Assembly: GCA_963978905.1 (NCBI GenBank)
Contig: OZ022256.1
Span: forward strand, 13,685,863 to 13,749,862
From: Trichostrongylus colubriformis
Lineage: Eukaryota > Nematoda > Chromadorea > Rhabditida > Trichostrongylidae
Reading direction: 5' to 3'
Length of the DNA stretch: 64,000 bases
The notes under the pieces were generated by a model. It made no database searches. It saw only the letters and a program-made list of their open reading frames with translations, and had not been told where the DNA came from. Below are positions 12,601-23,702 of this stretch, one piece after another. Position 1 is the stretch's first letter; each line of letters opens with the position of its first letter. Position numbers and translations under genes: made by a program.

Positions 12601-15600
12601 GAAGGTCGACGGACGTTATTGTCACCTAACTCAGGGCGAATTTGATTTCAGTCATATTATGGTTAATACAAGAGTAAGCGAAAGACCAGGAAAAAAGGGT
12701 GTTTAGGATTTGAAAAATCCTATGAATTCACACTGTCCTGTAACAACTGCACAGAAGACGCCTTGGCAAGGCGCTGTTGTAAACTCCGAACTGCAATCGA
12801 TCACTGAGAGAAAAATGTCCCTCTGCGGGTCTACAGGGGGTGCCAAAAAAAAGTAATTTTGTCTCCTCCACTTTCACCCCTTTTTAGTCAAACTACAACA
12901 AATTCCGCTGAGGTATTTTCATCCCCAGATTCAAGAGCAGACTTCACTCTATCACTGTACTCCGTGGCAGCCTTCTGCACGAGCAGGAACGGGGGCGAGG
13001 AAAGATTGAACAAGATGTGTCACCTCAACTGGGCAAAATCCGAAATTTCGTCGCCCTCGTTCACAACCTTGCTGAGGTCCGTCCACTCTGGGTACCTAAG
13101 GAGATTCATACTGGGTGGTGTTCTTGAATATTCCATTTTTTCCGGGATTCCAGCGCCCTTCATTTCCGAGAGCCAAAACGTGCCCTTACCACTGCAACCC
13201 CTCCGGAGGCAGATTTGAGGCATGAAAATGATACTTCGGATCATAGCAGCCTTGTCCAAGCAGCAGGGGCTCTGTGACTTCCATGAAGCGAAGGACCAAT
13301 CCTCAGTAAGCTTCCCGCAAAAGACCTACCACGGAGCCTGGCTCCACCGTTCTGAGCGGACCTTGATACTGTAGGTACTCCGAAGCCCGACTGCGTCGAA
13401 TGAAAGCTCCATATTTTTATAAAGGTGAACGTAGGGAGCCAGAGCTTGTTCCTGCTTTTAGAGGAACATTTGAGAATATTTTGCCCCAATACTTTTATCT
13501 CTTTCGTATCCCTACGTTTTGTATAATTGACTGAGATGAGCCGTAAGCAAAATTACTTTTTTTGGCTCCCCTGTATAAGACGTGGAGTCCACACACCGCC
13601 ATGACATATATAGCAAATTATATGACATCTAACGTCTTTTCATATCTCAGAAAGGCTATTCACATGTAATAAATTCAAATTTCACGTCTATCGCCAAATG
13701 TTTCAGGCCTTATACGCGTCTAAGATTGTCAGCTATGCTCAAGGCTTCATGTTGATGGCTGAGGCAAGCCGCAAATTTGGATGGAAGCTGAATTTCGGCG
13801 CAATCGCATTGATGTGGAGAGGTGGCTGCATAATTCGATCAAGGTAAACATCTAAGCTTGTGATTCATGCATAATTCAAGCTTCCGCTTGGACTGGTGCT
13901 TGGATAATTCCGGCTATCCTAGATTCCTCGGTGATATCAAGAAAGCGTTTGACAAAAAGAAGGACTTGCAAAATGTGTTGCTAGATGATTTCTTCTCGAA
14001 AGCGATGGGAGACGCACAAGTGTGTTGAAAGATCCGATAATTCTGAAGTTATTCTTCCGTGAATACTTTATTTTAGAACTCCTGGCGTATTGTCGTGACG
14101 TCAGCTATCCGTCTGGGCATTCCAGTTCCGGCTATGTCATCAGCGTTGTCATTCTATGATGGTTACTCAAGGAAGGTGGGAGACGATTTTTCCAATCAAG
14201 ACATGCGTTTATACTACTACCAAATATCTGGCGCACACTACTGTGAGCGTAACACCATGGGCGTCAGTAGGTCGATCAGAAGTGCTTTTTTTCCCTTACT
14301 TTAATCAGCATCAATTATCACATTACATCATAACAATTTTGTAATCCTCACGACGACGCACGACGGTTGAAATAGTGGTCTGTTACCAATTCCCTGCCTG
14401 TTACATAAAGAACGATCATTGTCGATAGCTCCCACCGCTATGGAGTTCCCATCCCGACAGCATTACTCATTTGCTGAAGTGGGGCGGCTATCTACACAGA
14501 ACCGATAGTTTTGAGCAATACTAATCGATAGGTTGTCGGGAAAGCTCTTTCGTTTTTTAAAAACTTGCTTTTTTCCCTCAACTTGCTTCCAGAAATTTCT
14601 TCAGTACATATTCAGTAGCGGTCAAAAATATATGCGGTTTGGGATTTTGACCATAACTTTGTTCGGTGTTTGCATATCTCGCTCAATTTTTTTTTTGTGT
14701 TTTGAAGGCAACTGTTACTCAGTGAAATAAAGTATCCCAGCCGAGTAGGATGTAGTGTGAAGGTTGAAAAAATTATTCAACTGAAACCACTGAAAATGGT
14801 CAACTCCGTGCCTCAGTGCTGTTAGGATTTGAAATAGCGTGCAACAAAGTCCCAGCCTCATTCCATAATATTTTCTGCCCACCTGCCCGTTTCGATGAGT
14901 TATAAACTTTTTATGGCCAATTGAATTTTTGAAAAGGTTTGGTATTTTTAGAGTTCTTAGTTAAGTAAATTTTCCAATCTCAACACTACACCCTACTTTG
15001 CTTCACTGAGTACCAGTTGCCTTCAAAAAACAAAAAAAAAATTGAATAAGAAATGTAAACTTCGACCAAAGTTATGGTTAGAAACCAAAACCGCATATAT
15101 TTTTGACCGCTACTGTATATGTAGTGCAAGTTCTCACGCATCTATAGGTATTGTTGTCTTCCATCTCCCGGATAACCCTTTTCGGCAAAATAAAAATATC
15201 AAAAGTCACCTCATTTTCAATTCCAATTTTTTTTCTTTGAATGGCATTAGACAGGGAAAGGAAAAGGTGATAATCCGATGGAGCAAGATCAGGGCTATAA
15301 GGCAGCAATTTTTATCCAAGCTCAAGAATTTTTTTAAAAGAGAAATTTAAAACTTTTTTACCACTATTGAAAAAATGAGTCGCCAAAAAATTCTCGAGCT
15401 TGGATAAAAATTGCTACCCCATCCACCTTATAGCCCTGACCTTGCTCCATCGGATTATCACCTTTTCCTTTCCCTGTCTAACGCCATTCAAAGAAAAATT
15501 TTTTTATAATTTTTGTATTGAAAATGAGGTTGACCTTCGATACAATTATATTGCTGAAAAGGGTTATCCGGGAGATGGAAGACAATAATACCTATAGATG

Positions 15601-17950
15601 CGTGAGAACTTGTACTACATATATATGTACAGAAGAAATTTCTGGGAAGCAGTTTTGAGGGAAAAAAGCAAGTTTCAAAAAACGAAAGAACTTTCCCGAC
15701 AACCTAATATAAAAATTTTCCCTGGGCAATTTTGTATGCTTATTTGTGTGCTCAGTGTTTCACTACTATGCTTGGACACTGGTCCTTTCATGATTTTTCT
15801 CCAGTCTCTAGACTGCGGTAGAACTGAGTTATGAATTTTTGCTGTACGGACCACCCATTCGGGGTGCGCTCCATCCAATGTGCCTAAGCCTCTTCCATGA
15901 CTTTCAGAAACTCAATTTTGACCTTGATCCATGTTTCCCTTACGTCTGAGTATTGGAACCCAATTAATAATTTTCGGTCTGAAAACGGAACATTCTAGTG
16001 CACGCTCCGCCCTCTGTGGGCGGAGCTTGACTTGGTTCATATGTGCCCCTTACTTTTTGTTCCACGCCCCATCCATCCCAAACTTGTTCCCATTTCCACA
16101 GGTTGTTTCTCAAGTAACGTCCAAGCTCCGCCTACCACCACAAATGCTGCGCTTACTGTGCCCAGGATTCTTTAGTGACCTTCAGGAACTCATCCGGCCG
16201 ACCTAAATCCATCTTCTCCCCATATTTTGAGCACGTTCGATCCCAATTAGCACTTTCGGTTCGAAAACGGAACATTCCAGTGCACGCTCTGCCCACTGTG
16301 GGCAGAGCTTGGATTGGTTCATATGTGCTCCTTATTTTTTTTTTGTCCCATGTCCCATCCATCCAAAACTTGTCCCCATATCCACAGGTCGTTTTTCAAA
16401 TAATACCTAATTTCGTGACAGACAGAGGGACGGCTGGAGGAACTGAAAGACAAACGAGGCGTTTGATATGTAGAAGAGATTCGTGGGTCAAAATTTATAA
16501 GCACGAAGCTTTCTCCTTTTTTGTTTGGATTCTGAAGTGAAAAGGGCGGAGTTCCGCATTTCGTAAACCCTGTTTTAATTTTAGCGTCCTTTTTACGCCA
16601 GTACTTAGCGTAAAGGGGTAGAGTTCTACATTTTATGAAAGTTATTCACTTTGATAGAAATCATGAAGTGCGAAACTCCTCCTCTTTCAAAGGGACTCAA
16701 AAGGGAAAAGCCTTGGACTCAGAAGGTCTAATTGAAAGAGGCGAAAGCACCGCAAAAGTTCAGTACCTGTCCTACCTTTTTTCAGCTCGTTACATATCCT
16801 CAGTATCAAGTTCTCTCTCAGACGCAACTTTTGTTCGGTGCAGTGATTGCAAAACAACACTTCAGGGTCATCTGAGTGGTGTGGGCGGATTTTCGGGGTG
16901 ATAGAGTTTGGGGTGTGTGCCATTGGGGAAAATTTGGCGCGGCCGCGTTTGGCGCGCGACGCCGCGACGCGATGGGTGGGAGCAGGGGGCCCCTTAATAT
17001 TAAGTCCTGAAGCGATTACTTCTGAAATGACGCGTAAGGCAACGTCATCGCTTCAGGACCAAGCGTATCTATCGCGCCGAAGCTAGACGCCGCAACGCGA
17101 AATTTACCTCCAAATGGCACACATCCATGCTGTTTGCGTAATTCTGGATTGCCCCGGTCCTTCGTACCCTGGTTTCAATATACTTCACTTCTAACAAGGG
17201 AAGGTATTTTACTTCCCATGGAACTTTGTAATGAGACCCAGTGGGATCGATAGAGCTTCGAACGCTGATTATAACTGTGAAAACCAAAATTGCTACCTTG
17301 CATTCTGAAGCGAGTTACGATGGGTCAAAGTTTGCCTGTGACACCTCATTGGCGAGGCACTTTGCCATCAGCAAGGCCGTTGCTAAGCCCAATCACCCAC
17401 GAATCCAATTCCGCAAATCTGGAACACTACCAGTAAGCCACTGTGGTCAATTCTGGCTATCCAACGGCCTTGCTGATGGCAAAGTGCCTCGCCAATGAGA
17501 TGTCACAGGCAAGTCACAGGCAAACTTTGACCCACCGTAACTCGCTTCAGAATGCCAGGTAGCAATTTTGGCTTTCACAGTTATAATCAGCGTTCGAAGC
17601 TCTATCGATCCCCCTGGGTCTCATTTCAAAGTTCCATGGGGAGTAAAATACCTTCCCTTGTAAGAACCGTGAGCGCGGTCACTTGCGCCTTTTGTGCACC
17701 CCTACCGTTTTATTTTCTCTGTTTAACGCAGCAAACGGTCCCGATCATCAGTTATTTCTCATTTTTGACAAATTTGCGTTTGCTGTTGCTAACAGACCAG
17801 TTTCAGGTGTTGCCAGCTAACTTACTGCAGGCACAGCGTGACTACTTCGGTGCGCACACTTACGAATTGATGGATTCACCCGGCAAATGGATGCACACGA
17901 ATTGGACAGGTCATGGTGGACGAGTAACCAGTAATGCCTACAATGCTTAG
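9690..17950 (+). CDS. 6-phosphogluconate dehydrogenase, decarboxylating; 5' exons not found
   Basis: Oxidises 6-phosphogluconate to ribulose 5-phosphate, giving NADPH in the cytosolic pentose phosphate pathway. Exons: 9690-9805, 9870-10004, 10067-10192, 11615-11678, 11941-12077, 13707-13843, 13923-14019, 14077-14175, 17807-17950. All phases agree and no stops interrupt. They encode about 350 residues, from [11 protein letters not shown] to VTSNAYNA. Visible motifs are [17 protein letters not shown] (catalytic Lys and Glu), [67 protein letters not shown] and HTNWTGHGG. The family is about 480 aa, so about 130 N-terminal residues (the NADP-binding Rossmann core) are missing. Introns carry repeats at 10375-10705, 12833-13574 and 14531-17660. 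The C-terminal coding part looks intact, so a distant 5' exon is likelier than decay. The C. elegans counterpart is T25B9.9 from memory. Confidence 0.95.
10375..10705 (+). repeat. Dispersed repeat family A, copy 2
   Basis: Second copy of the repeat at 625-985, same orientation, in the 6PGD intron 10193-11614. It shares CTCAGCAATGTGACAGTAAA, CACCCCTCTGC, GTAGACTGCAGACGGG, ATAAGACTCCAnGCCG, GCTTTTTCAATG and GAGTTTCGCCACAC. Remaining parts of this intron show nothing recognisable. Confidence 0.75.
12833..13574. mobile_element. DNA transposon with about 28-bp terminal inverted repeats, non-autonomous
   Basis: The left end ACAGGGGGTGCCAAAAAAAA plus GTAATTTTG pairs with the right end CAAAATTAC plus TTTTTTTGGCTCCCCTGT. 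The element is about 740 bp inside the 6PGD intron 12078-13706. The interior has partly open frames on both strands but no transposase motif I recognise. It is likely a MITE or an internally deleted element. Confidence 0.75.
14531..15704. mobile_element. Palindromic mariner-derived relic with nested insertion
   Basis: The left arm (14531-14611 plus 15117-15340) is the reverse complement of the right arm (15370-15704), with about a 30-bp centre. Each arm carries a C-terminal mariner transposase piece: [17 protein letters not shown] on minus near 15308-15250 and on plus near 15420-15480. The left arm is split by the MITE at 14612-15116, while the right arm is uninterrupted. The element lies in the 6PGD intron 14176-17806. 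Confidence 0.75.
14612..15116. mobile_element. Nested MITE, about 505 bp, Tc/mariner-type ends
   Basis: Terminal inverted repeats begin CAGTAGCGGTCAAAAATATA and extend for well over 100 bp with mismatches (14612-14760 against 14975-15116). It is inserted in the left arm of the palindrome 14531-15704. The intact right arm shows the empty site with a central TA. A related end lies near 9524. Confidence 0.8.
15878..16420 (+). repeat. Two tandem copies of an about 280-bp unit with small hairpins
   Basis: Copy 1 spans about 15878-16157 and copy 2 about 16158-16420. Each has GAAAACGGAACATT, AGTGCACGCTC, TTGGTTCATATGTG and CCACAGGT. Each contains a strong small hairpin: CTCCGCCC-TCT-GTGGGCGGAG in copy 1 and CTCTGCCCACTGTGGGCAGAG in copy 2. 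Base changes on one side are matched on the other. The repeat lies in a 6PGD intron. Confidence 0.75.
16911..17126. mobile_element. GC-rich-core MITE, family G, copy 1
   Basis: The ends GGTGTGTGCCATTGGGGAAA and TTTACCTCCAAATGGCACAC are inverted repeats. The inner part is GGCGCGGCCGCG...GACGCCGCGACGCG. A further internal hairpin is CCTGAAGCGAT...ATCGCTTCAGG. The ends and core resemble the element at 48063-48444. Confidence 0.7.
17195..17660. mobile_element. Foldback element with arms of about 190 bp
   Basis: Arms 17195-17382 and 17462-17660 are near-perfect reverse complements around a spacer of about 80 bp. The outer ends are CAAGGGAAGGTATTTTACT and its complement; the inner ends are GCCATCAGCAAGGCCGTTG. 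The right arm has a small duplication (TCACAGGCAAG). It lies 146 bp before the last 6PGD exon. Confidence 0.85.
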
Positions 17951-18922
17951 GGGGATATCTGTGAACGTGATGGTTTTCTGTGTGTTCCTCGATCTGCTCT
18001 GCCCTATGTAGTGTTTGAGTCTCAGAAGTTTGAGGTGGGAGAGCTTATCTTCAGTCTTTTTTTACTTAATATATAGAAAATTTATTTTTTCGTAATAGTG
18101 TTCGCTGGTAATGGTTCTATAATTGTATTGTACCTGTGATATCAAAAATACCGTATCTCTGTGGCCAAGTAACTCACTGCATGTCTCATAGCCGTTGAAG
18201 TTTACCTTTAACCTTATTTGTCTACTCCAAAGGTCCCCCAATTGTGATACGTTTCTATCGTCTCATTATTTTCCGGTTTGACGTGATATGTGATTGTAGA
18301 TGTCAAGGAAACAAAAGATTGATATAAAAACAAATAAATCGTCAGGCCATCAGTGTCATGAAGGTGTTGTTGTAATAATGAAGTGTTTAGAGATGGTCTT
18401 CATTCTTATTCCCCTCCTATTTCCAAAATTTATTAGATTTCCGGTTTTGGTCTTTTGGTGGTGTGTTTTTCATTTATACCTCATTTTTGGGTACATCCCG
18501 ATTACGATCGTATCTGGTTGCGTATCTGATCTGCACGAAGGATTCCGGTGATTCATATGTGTGTATTTCTTTATTTTAATCCTTTTAGATAAATTTACAA
18601 GGTCAAAAGCTCGAGATGTAGGATGGTATGCCGTAATCAGGTCCGTTTCCCTGTCAAAATTGGGTTCAGATGAAATCAACTGCTACAAAGTACCCAGATC
18701 AGTGCAAAACTCTTCAAAGTTGTAACTGTATTGTGGCAGTGTGCAAAAAAAATCACAGTAAAAAGAAGTATAAGTGCAGTAAAATAACAAATACAAACAT
18801 AAGATGTTGTAAAAACAGTTGGTGAGCTGATTGTCTTCAAATGCGCTGAGTCTGCTCAAGCGCAGCCTGTGAACTTGTAATAACTCCGCATTTACTCGAG
18901 GCTCTGTGTTAGACAACTTTAT

Positions 18923-19095
18923 GCCTCGTTCATACTTTGTGCCGGCAGAGAATGGCTGCGCTCACAGACAGCGAGGCAGATTGGCACGGGGGAGATGCAG
19001 GGACGAAAGCAGGGAACGAGATAGGATGGTACAGAAGGAGACGCTGAGACACCTAGCCACGCCCTTCTGCCGGCACCGCAAAGTGTGAACGCGAC
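18923..19095. mobile_element. MITE, about 170 bp
   Basis: The left end CGTTCATACTTTGTGCCGGC pairs with the right end GCCGGCACCGCAAAGTGTGA plus ACGCG, with few mismatches. There is no coding content. Confidence 0.7.
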
Positions 19096-19537
19096 CTCAC
19101 ACTGATTACGGTATGCCATTTCCTTACACTCCGCTGACCGCACTCACAATGTGGACAGCGGTGTCGAGTAATTGGTTTTGGAGGGATGAGAAGCTTTGTT
19201 GGTCTTGTCAAAATTCGAATGTAATTAATCTCCGGGACGTATTACAATGCATGTGGGGTGCCGGCATGTGCGGCAGAACTTGCTTCAGTTATGTGAATTG
19301 ATATGTGTTTTCACACTAACATTTAAATATAAACATATTGATGGTAAATGATAAACAAAGATCACGCCACTCAAGTCACACATACAGCTGTGCGCAACTA
19401 GAACAAGAAACTATAAAGTATCTTGGTCACTTTCCACCAACTCTGAGACACATGCCATTAGATAGTCGGTTCTGTAGGGATATGAAGGTTTGCTTTTTGT
19501 TGATACAGGATTACACTTTGCATGGGACTTAGTAAAC

Positions 19538-19684
19538 GTTGCGTTCATACTCAGGATTTTTGGCAATGCTACGTACCACCACGTCGGTCTATATAATCAT
19601 TATGGCAAATAATCGGTACGTAACTATCCGGAAACCTTTGAAAAGATCCAAAAACATTTAGTTGGGTAGTGTAAACGCAGCCTA
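19538..19684. mobile_element. Possible MITE, about 147 bp
   Basis: Short inverted ends: TTGCGTTCATACT on the left and AGTGTAAACGCAG on the right, with mismatches. The CGTTCA(T/C)ACT ends resemble the neighbouring element at 18923. Confidence 0.4.
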
Positions 19685-19899
19685 AGCTCAAAGAGCGGCC
19701 GTCAAAGCTAAGTATCGCTCGGGTTCCTCTGTGTTGCACCGTTGCCTAATGTCTATCCTTCCGGTTGTCGTATATCACTTTTGTCCGTAAGCCAGGTTGC
19801 ATCATGGTGTGGTAGACTACGGAAAGATGGGATCCCTGCAATACAGCTCCACCTAGTCGAAGGTAACGCCGTGAAACGACGTTCAGTCAACCCCGAGCA

Positions 19900-20146
19900 G
19901 GGTCGATTGGTCGAATTTTCACTTCGCGGCCTTGCACTCGCGGCGCCGTCAGCATGGTTTGCTGCAGTCGGTTGGAGCTCCGCTCAGTATGCGGTGAGCT
20001 GGTATCGTGAGGGACCTCCGAAGATTGCACGTTGAAAGCTTCGGAAGTGCTTACATGCTGTGGTTGTTACTATTTCAGCGGATGAAACTACAAACAACCC
20101 GCACTCGCCACGGGCGATCGCGCGAAAATCCGACCAATCGACCCCC
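19900..20146. mobile_element. GC-rich-core MITE, family G-like
   Basis: The ends GGGTCGATTGGTCGAATTTT and AAAATCCGACCAATCGACCC are inverted repeats. The core GCACTCGCGGCGCCGTCAGC, with GAGCTCCGCTCAG...GGTATCGTGAGG downstream, has a similar layout to the inner part of 48063-48444. Confidence 0.75.
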
Positions 20147-20764
20147 ACCCGTCAACGGGTCATTCTCCCGCTACGTATACATTGTTGGCGTGCTCCTTAC
20201 ATTTTGTAGCGGAATGTGCCGAGTGTAAGACGAGAAAAGAATGTCGAATACGGTAGCCGAGAGACAAGTAGTGATTTATGTCCATTTGTTATCAGACACG
20301 CCTGCTCGCTTTTTTTTCAAAAAGTTGAAAATAAAATTGGCTGACTTATTGTGCTTCAGCAATTGAGTACAGCGAGGCGCCACAGCTCAAGTTAGTGGAC
20401 TAGTAGAAATGAATATTACCTGCTATCGTAACGTAACCACTAGTATGTAGCGATACTATGATTCGCAGTCAACAAGCAATATTCCAATTGTTTACTCCTG
20501 TAGTTTTCACAGTGTTTCACAATACTTCAAGGTTTTCAAACGTTTCATCACTATATGGATAAGTATAGCGATAATTTAGTCGCAGGTGATGTCTATATCG
20601 CAGTGTCATTCAAATTCTCTGAGAATCAGACCTGTATCAGTGCACACCAGCCCGGATAAAGCTTCCGGGCCGCTGAATTGATAGTAGCGGAGCAAAAGAA
20701 CTGAGTGACACATCCGCTAGCTGCTTGGGCAGGTCATTGCATAAACGAAACCGCATTCGGATTC

Positions 20765-20980
20765 TTAAATTCCATCTCCTGCCCACTTGTACCGCATCGT
20801 GGGAAAGGTATTACTGGCTTGCTCACTGAATGTTTTCTTGATTTCTTCTTTGCTCAGATCATCTCTGTGTAATCGCATAAACATTGTCAGATCGCAGGTG
20901 CAGGCACATTCGTCCAACCAATCTTTTAGCAATTCTGTAGTTGATTCCTTTGTGAGACTTCTCACATATTTTCTTTGCAA
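20765..20980 (-). other. Unassigned exon-like ORF
   Basis: A highly charged frame with protein-like composition (segments such as LTKESTTELLKDWLDE and LSKEEIKKTFSEQ). A possible GTACAAG donor lies near its 3' part. There is no recognised family, clear start or partner exons. It may be a transposon remnant. Confidence 0.25.
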
Positions 20981-22789
20981 TGATTTATGAATAGTTGAGT
21001 TTGTACAGGTGTTCTTCCATCCACAAGCTGATTGTCGGGTGGGCTCTACCTTTCATATTGTTTACTAGTATGTATTGTTTACGCTTCCTCTAAAATCATC
21101 TACGCATTTCATCGTGCGCTATTGCTGAGACAATAGCGTCGAGAAGCACACGGTAAACAAATAATGCCAAGAGATACAATGCAGAACTGGTTTATCTCAC
21201 ATAATTTATGTTAGTCACACTATCTCTACGGAAGGCTTGGAATCTCACGTCCAGTCCGGAGCTATACTTCGGCTGTGGATCAACATTCCAGAATTCCGTC
21301 GTTTGCTTCTCCAGGTAGGAGGATGGAGCACCGTGTTGGGAAAATTGACCGCATTGGTCAGAACTTTTTCGCTCTCGTCGGTAGGCATGAAACACGACTA
21401 CTGAAAAGAGCCACCTTTTTGAACGCTGTATTCTCTCAAAAGAGTCAAAACTGGAATAAAGCTCTCAAAAACCTATCTCCAGTCTCGGCTCGATTTAGAT
21501 AGGAAGGAAGCCCCTCCCTTCCTACGGTCACTCAAGCCCTTCTAGAATGCCTTGACTGGCCTTTGATTCAGCTTCAAAAGAGTTATGGTTGTGAAACTCA
21601 AGGTTGATTTCAGGGTTTGGCTGCATAAAAGCTCCTTAGCCGAAGGATAAGCGAAATAAACCACCAAAGAGGCGCATCCATGCGAGAGCTTTGCTCTGAT
21701 TCTCAAGTTATAGGTGCTATAATGTATAGACTACAGGAATGTGAGAACAGCATTTGTATGATTTTTTATTAGCGCTGTGTGGAGGCCGTTGTTCAATGTG
21801 TAAAGATACACTTTTTGCTATATTCTATTCATTACCAGTGCACCATGAGAATTCCCTTGCCTTTTACCCACGTTTTCGATGGGGACGCTGAGAAGCTGCA
21901 ATACCTCTATAGGTATAGTAACTTGAAAAAAGATGAAAATGGTACTAGTAGAAAGCTGTGATCATAGTGGATTCAAAGTTTCGTGGAACTTTTAATTTTC
22001 TCTCCTACTTGGGGTACGTTAGCCTCGAGACTTTTCTACAGTAGTTCTTAGACGTGCTTCTAGTGCAAAAACACTACAACACTGTAACAAGACTTTCAAT
22101 TATAGGGTTTCTTGCAATCTGCGTAAGACACCTTCTCCTGCAATGCGGCATCGGTAGTCTCATTCTCCACTAGAATCTGGAGAATGGGGTAAATAAGAGG
22201 GGCGAAAGCGAAAAAACAGAAATTAGCAGTAAAACGCTCTTCCACAGTATTGGTACTGTACACTTACTGATCCCAAACGCCAGAAATTAGATACACCCTC
22301 TATCGGGTTTTGACTGAGTCTTATACTCATGCTTCAACGAAACTCCACACTCATGTTTTTTAGCCCAATCGCCGGCTCTTGAAACTTCGGAATCATCTCA
22401 GGTTCTCACTTTTACACCCATCTTGGTGCCTGCTCTCTTTGCCCAAACGCCAGCTCATGGTAATCCACACTAAGGTCTGAACTTTGACGTTCGTCATTTG
22501 ATCATCTCCTTGACTCGGGTCGACCTCACTTGCATCTCCTCCTTAGCTCAGGTTCAACTGTTTTTTCATGGGCTTTTGCTACTCTTCCTTTGAGAATCTT
22601 CCACGGTGAGCCGAGATATGGTTCAGAGTTCGCGATTCAGTCGTTCAGACGACTAAACAATCCAGGAATAGGCAATCAGGGTATAAGGTTTTTTATTCAC
22701 CTAATCGATACGTATCTTATCCTTTCCACCTGATCGCCTGATCACCTCATTGCCCAAAATGGGCGCGGTCGAGAACTCTAGGCACTTCT

Positions 22790-23149
22790 TTATTTTGGTA
22801 GTGGCCTGCCTCGAAGTAGTCCGTCGTTTATTCCTTGTTGAAGCAAAACGATGATTATCCTCCTGCTGCTTCTTGGTACGTAGGAACCTCGGAGTAAAGT
22901 GCGTGCTCTACACCCTTTTGGGCCATTGACGCTATCTCGGATACTTTTACCGCACTGTATTAAAGTTTGAAGGAGGACTTCAAACAGGTGGCGGTCACGA
23001 AGGCTTCTAGCGTGAAAGTATTTTTGAAGAATTTCAAGCTCCTTGCTCGTTTTTGTCAACCCTAACGAAAGCGTCGCAGGCTCCCGAAGCAAGGGCATTT
23101 TAATTTGATAGCTGATCCTATAATTATGAGACGGAAAAGTGGCTCTCAT
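22790..23149 (-). other. Unassigned ORF, 119 codons
   Basis: An open frame from an ATG to TAG with basic composition (for example RTLLRGSYVPRSSRR) and a helical stretch (KTSKELEILQKYFHARSL). No family was recognised. It lies 550 bp downstream of the last exon of the first SWEET gene, on the same strand. It could be a relic of a mobile element. Confidence 0.25.
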
Positions 23150-23702
23150 TCACATCTTTCAATAGTCATATTAATCCAGACATCTGGATGCGTACCTGCC
23201 CCGCATGATTCAAAAATTATTACCGAATATACTCCATATAACCGATTAAGAATATTTTCTATATAACTGCATGATTTTTAAATTATTTATTCATTCATAA
23301 ACAAACTAATACCCGTTCATCATGATATTATGAAACAATATTGCACTCAATTTAAAAAAAAATGGAGGAATAGAAAAGCAACAAAGAAGTAGATGCGCTG
23401 ACCGATTTGGTCATTGTTCACAAGCATGAAAAGTTCAAGTCAATCAAAAAGAACAAAAAGAAATAAAACTTAAATACACAGTATAAGTTACTGTAGTATC
23501 GTGATCTGGTACAGCAAATACCGTACGCGTCATATTCGCTATAGGATCACCAACAATAGCAGCGGTATATGAAAATTAGGAGAGTAATACTGCAAAGTGG
23601 TGAACCACATCGGTAATCTAATTAAAGCGCTTTCTTTAACAAGACACCTTTGGCCAAATGGAGATGGCCAGATGACATCAATAGGGTGGAATTCGTCAAG
23701 CA

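Larger units (their letters stand above)
17951..23702. other. Intergenic stretch between 6PGD and the first SWEET gene
   Basis: Follows the 6PGD stop; the two genes converge here. No close AATAAA signal stands out after the stop. It contains three MITEs (18923-19095, 19538-19684, 19900-20146) and two unassigned minus-strand ORFs (20765-20980, 22790-23149). The remaining sequence is AT-rich and shows nothing else I can support. Confidence 0.6.

Noticed and set aside
12253..12645. Long plus-strand frame in a 6PGD intron
   Set aside because: It runs through a poly-G tract and GC-biased DNA, with no motif. It is inside an intron fixed by well-supported exons.
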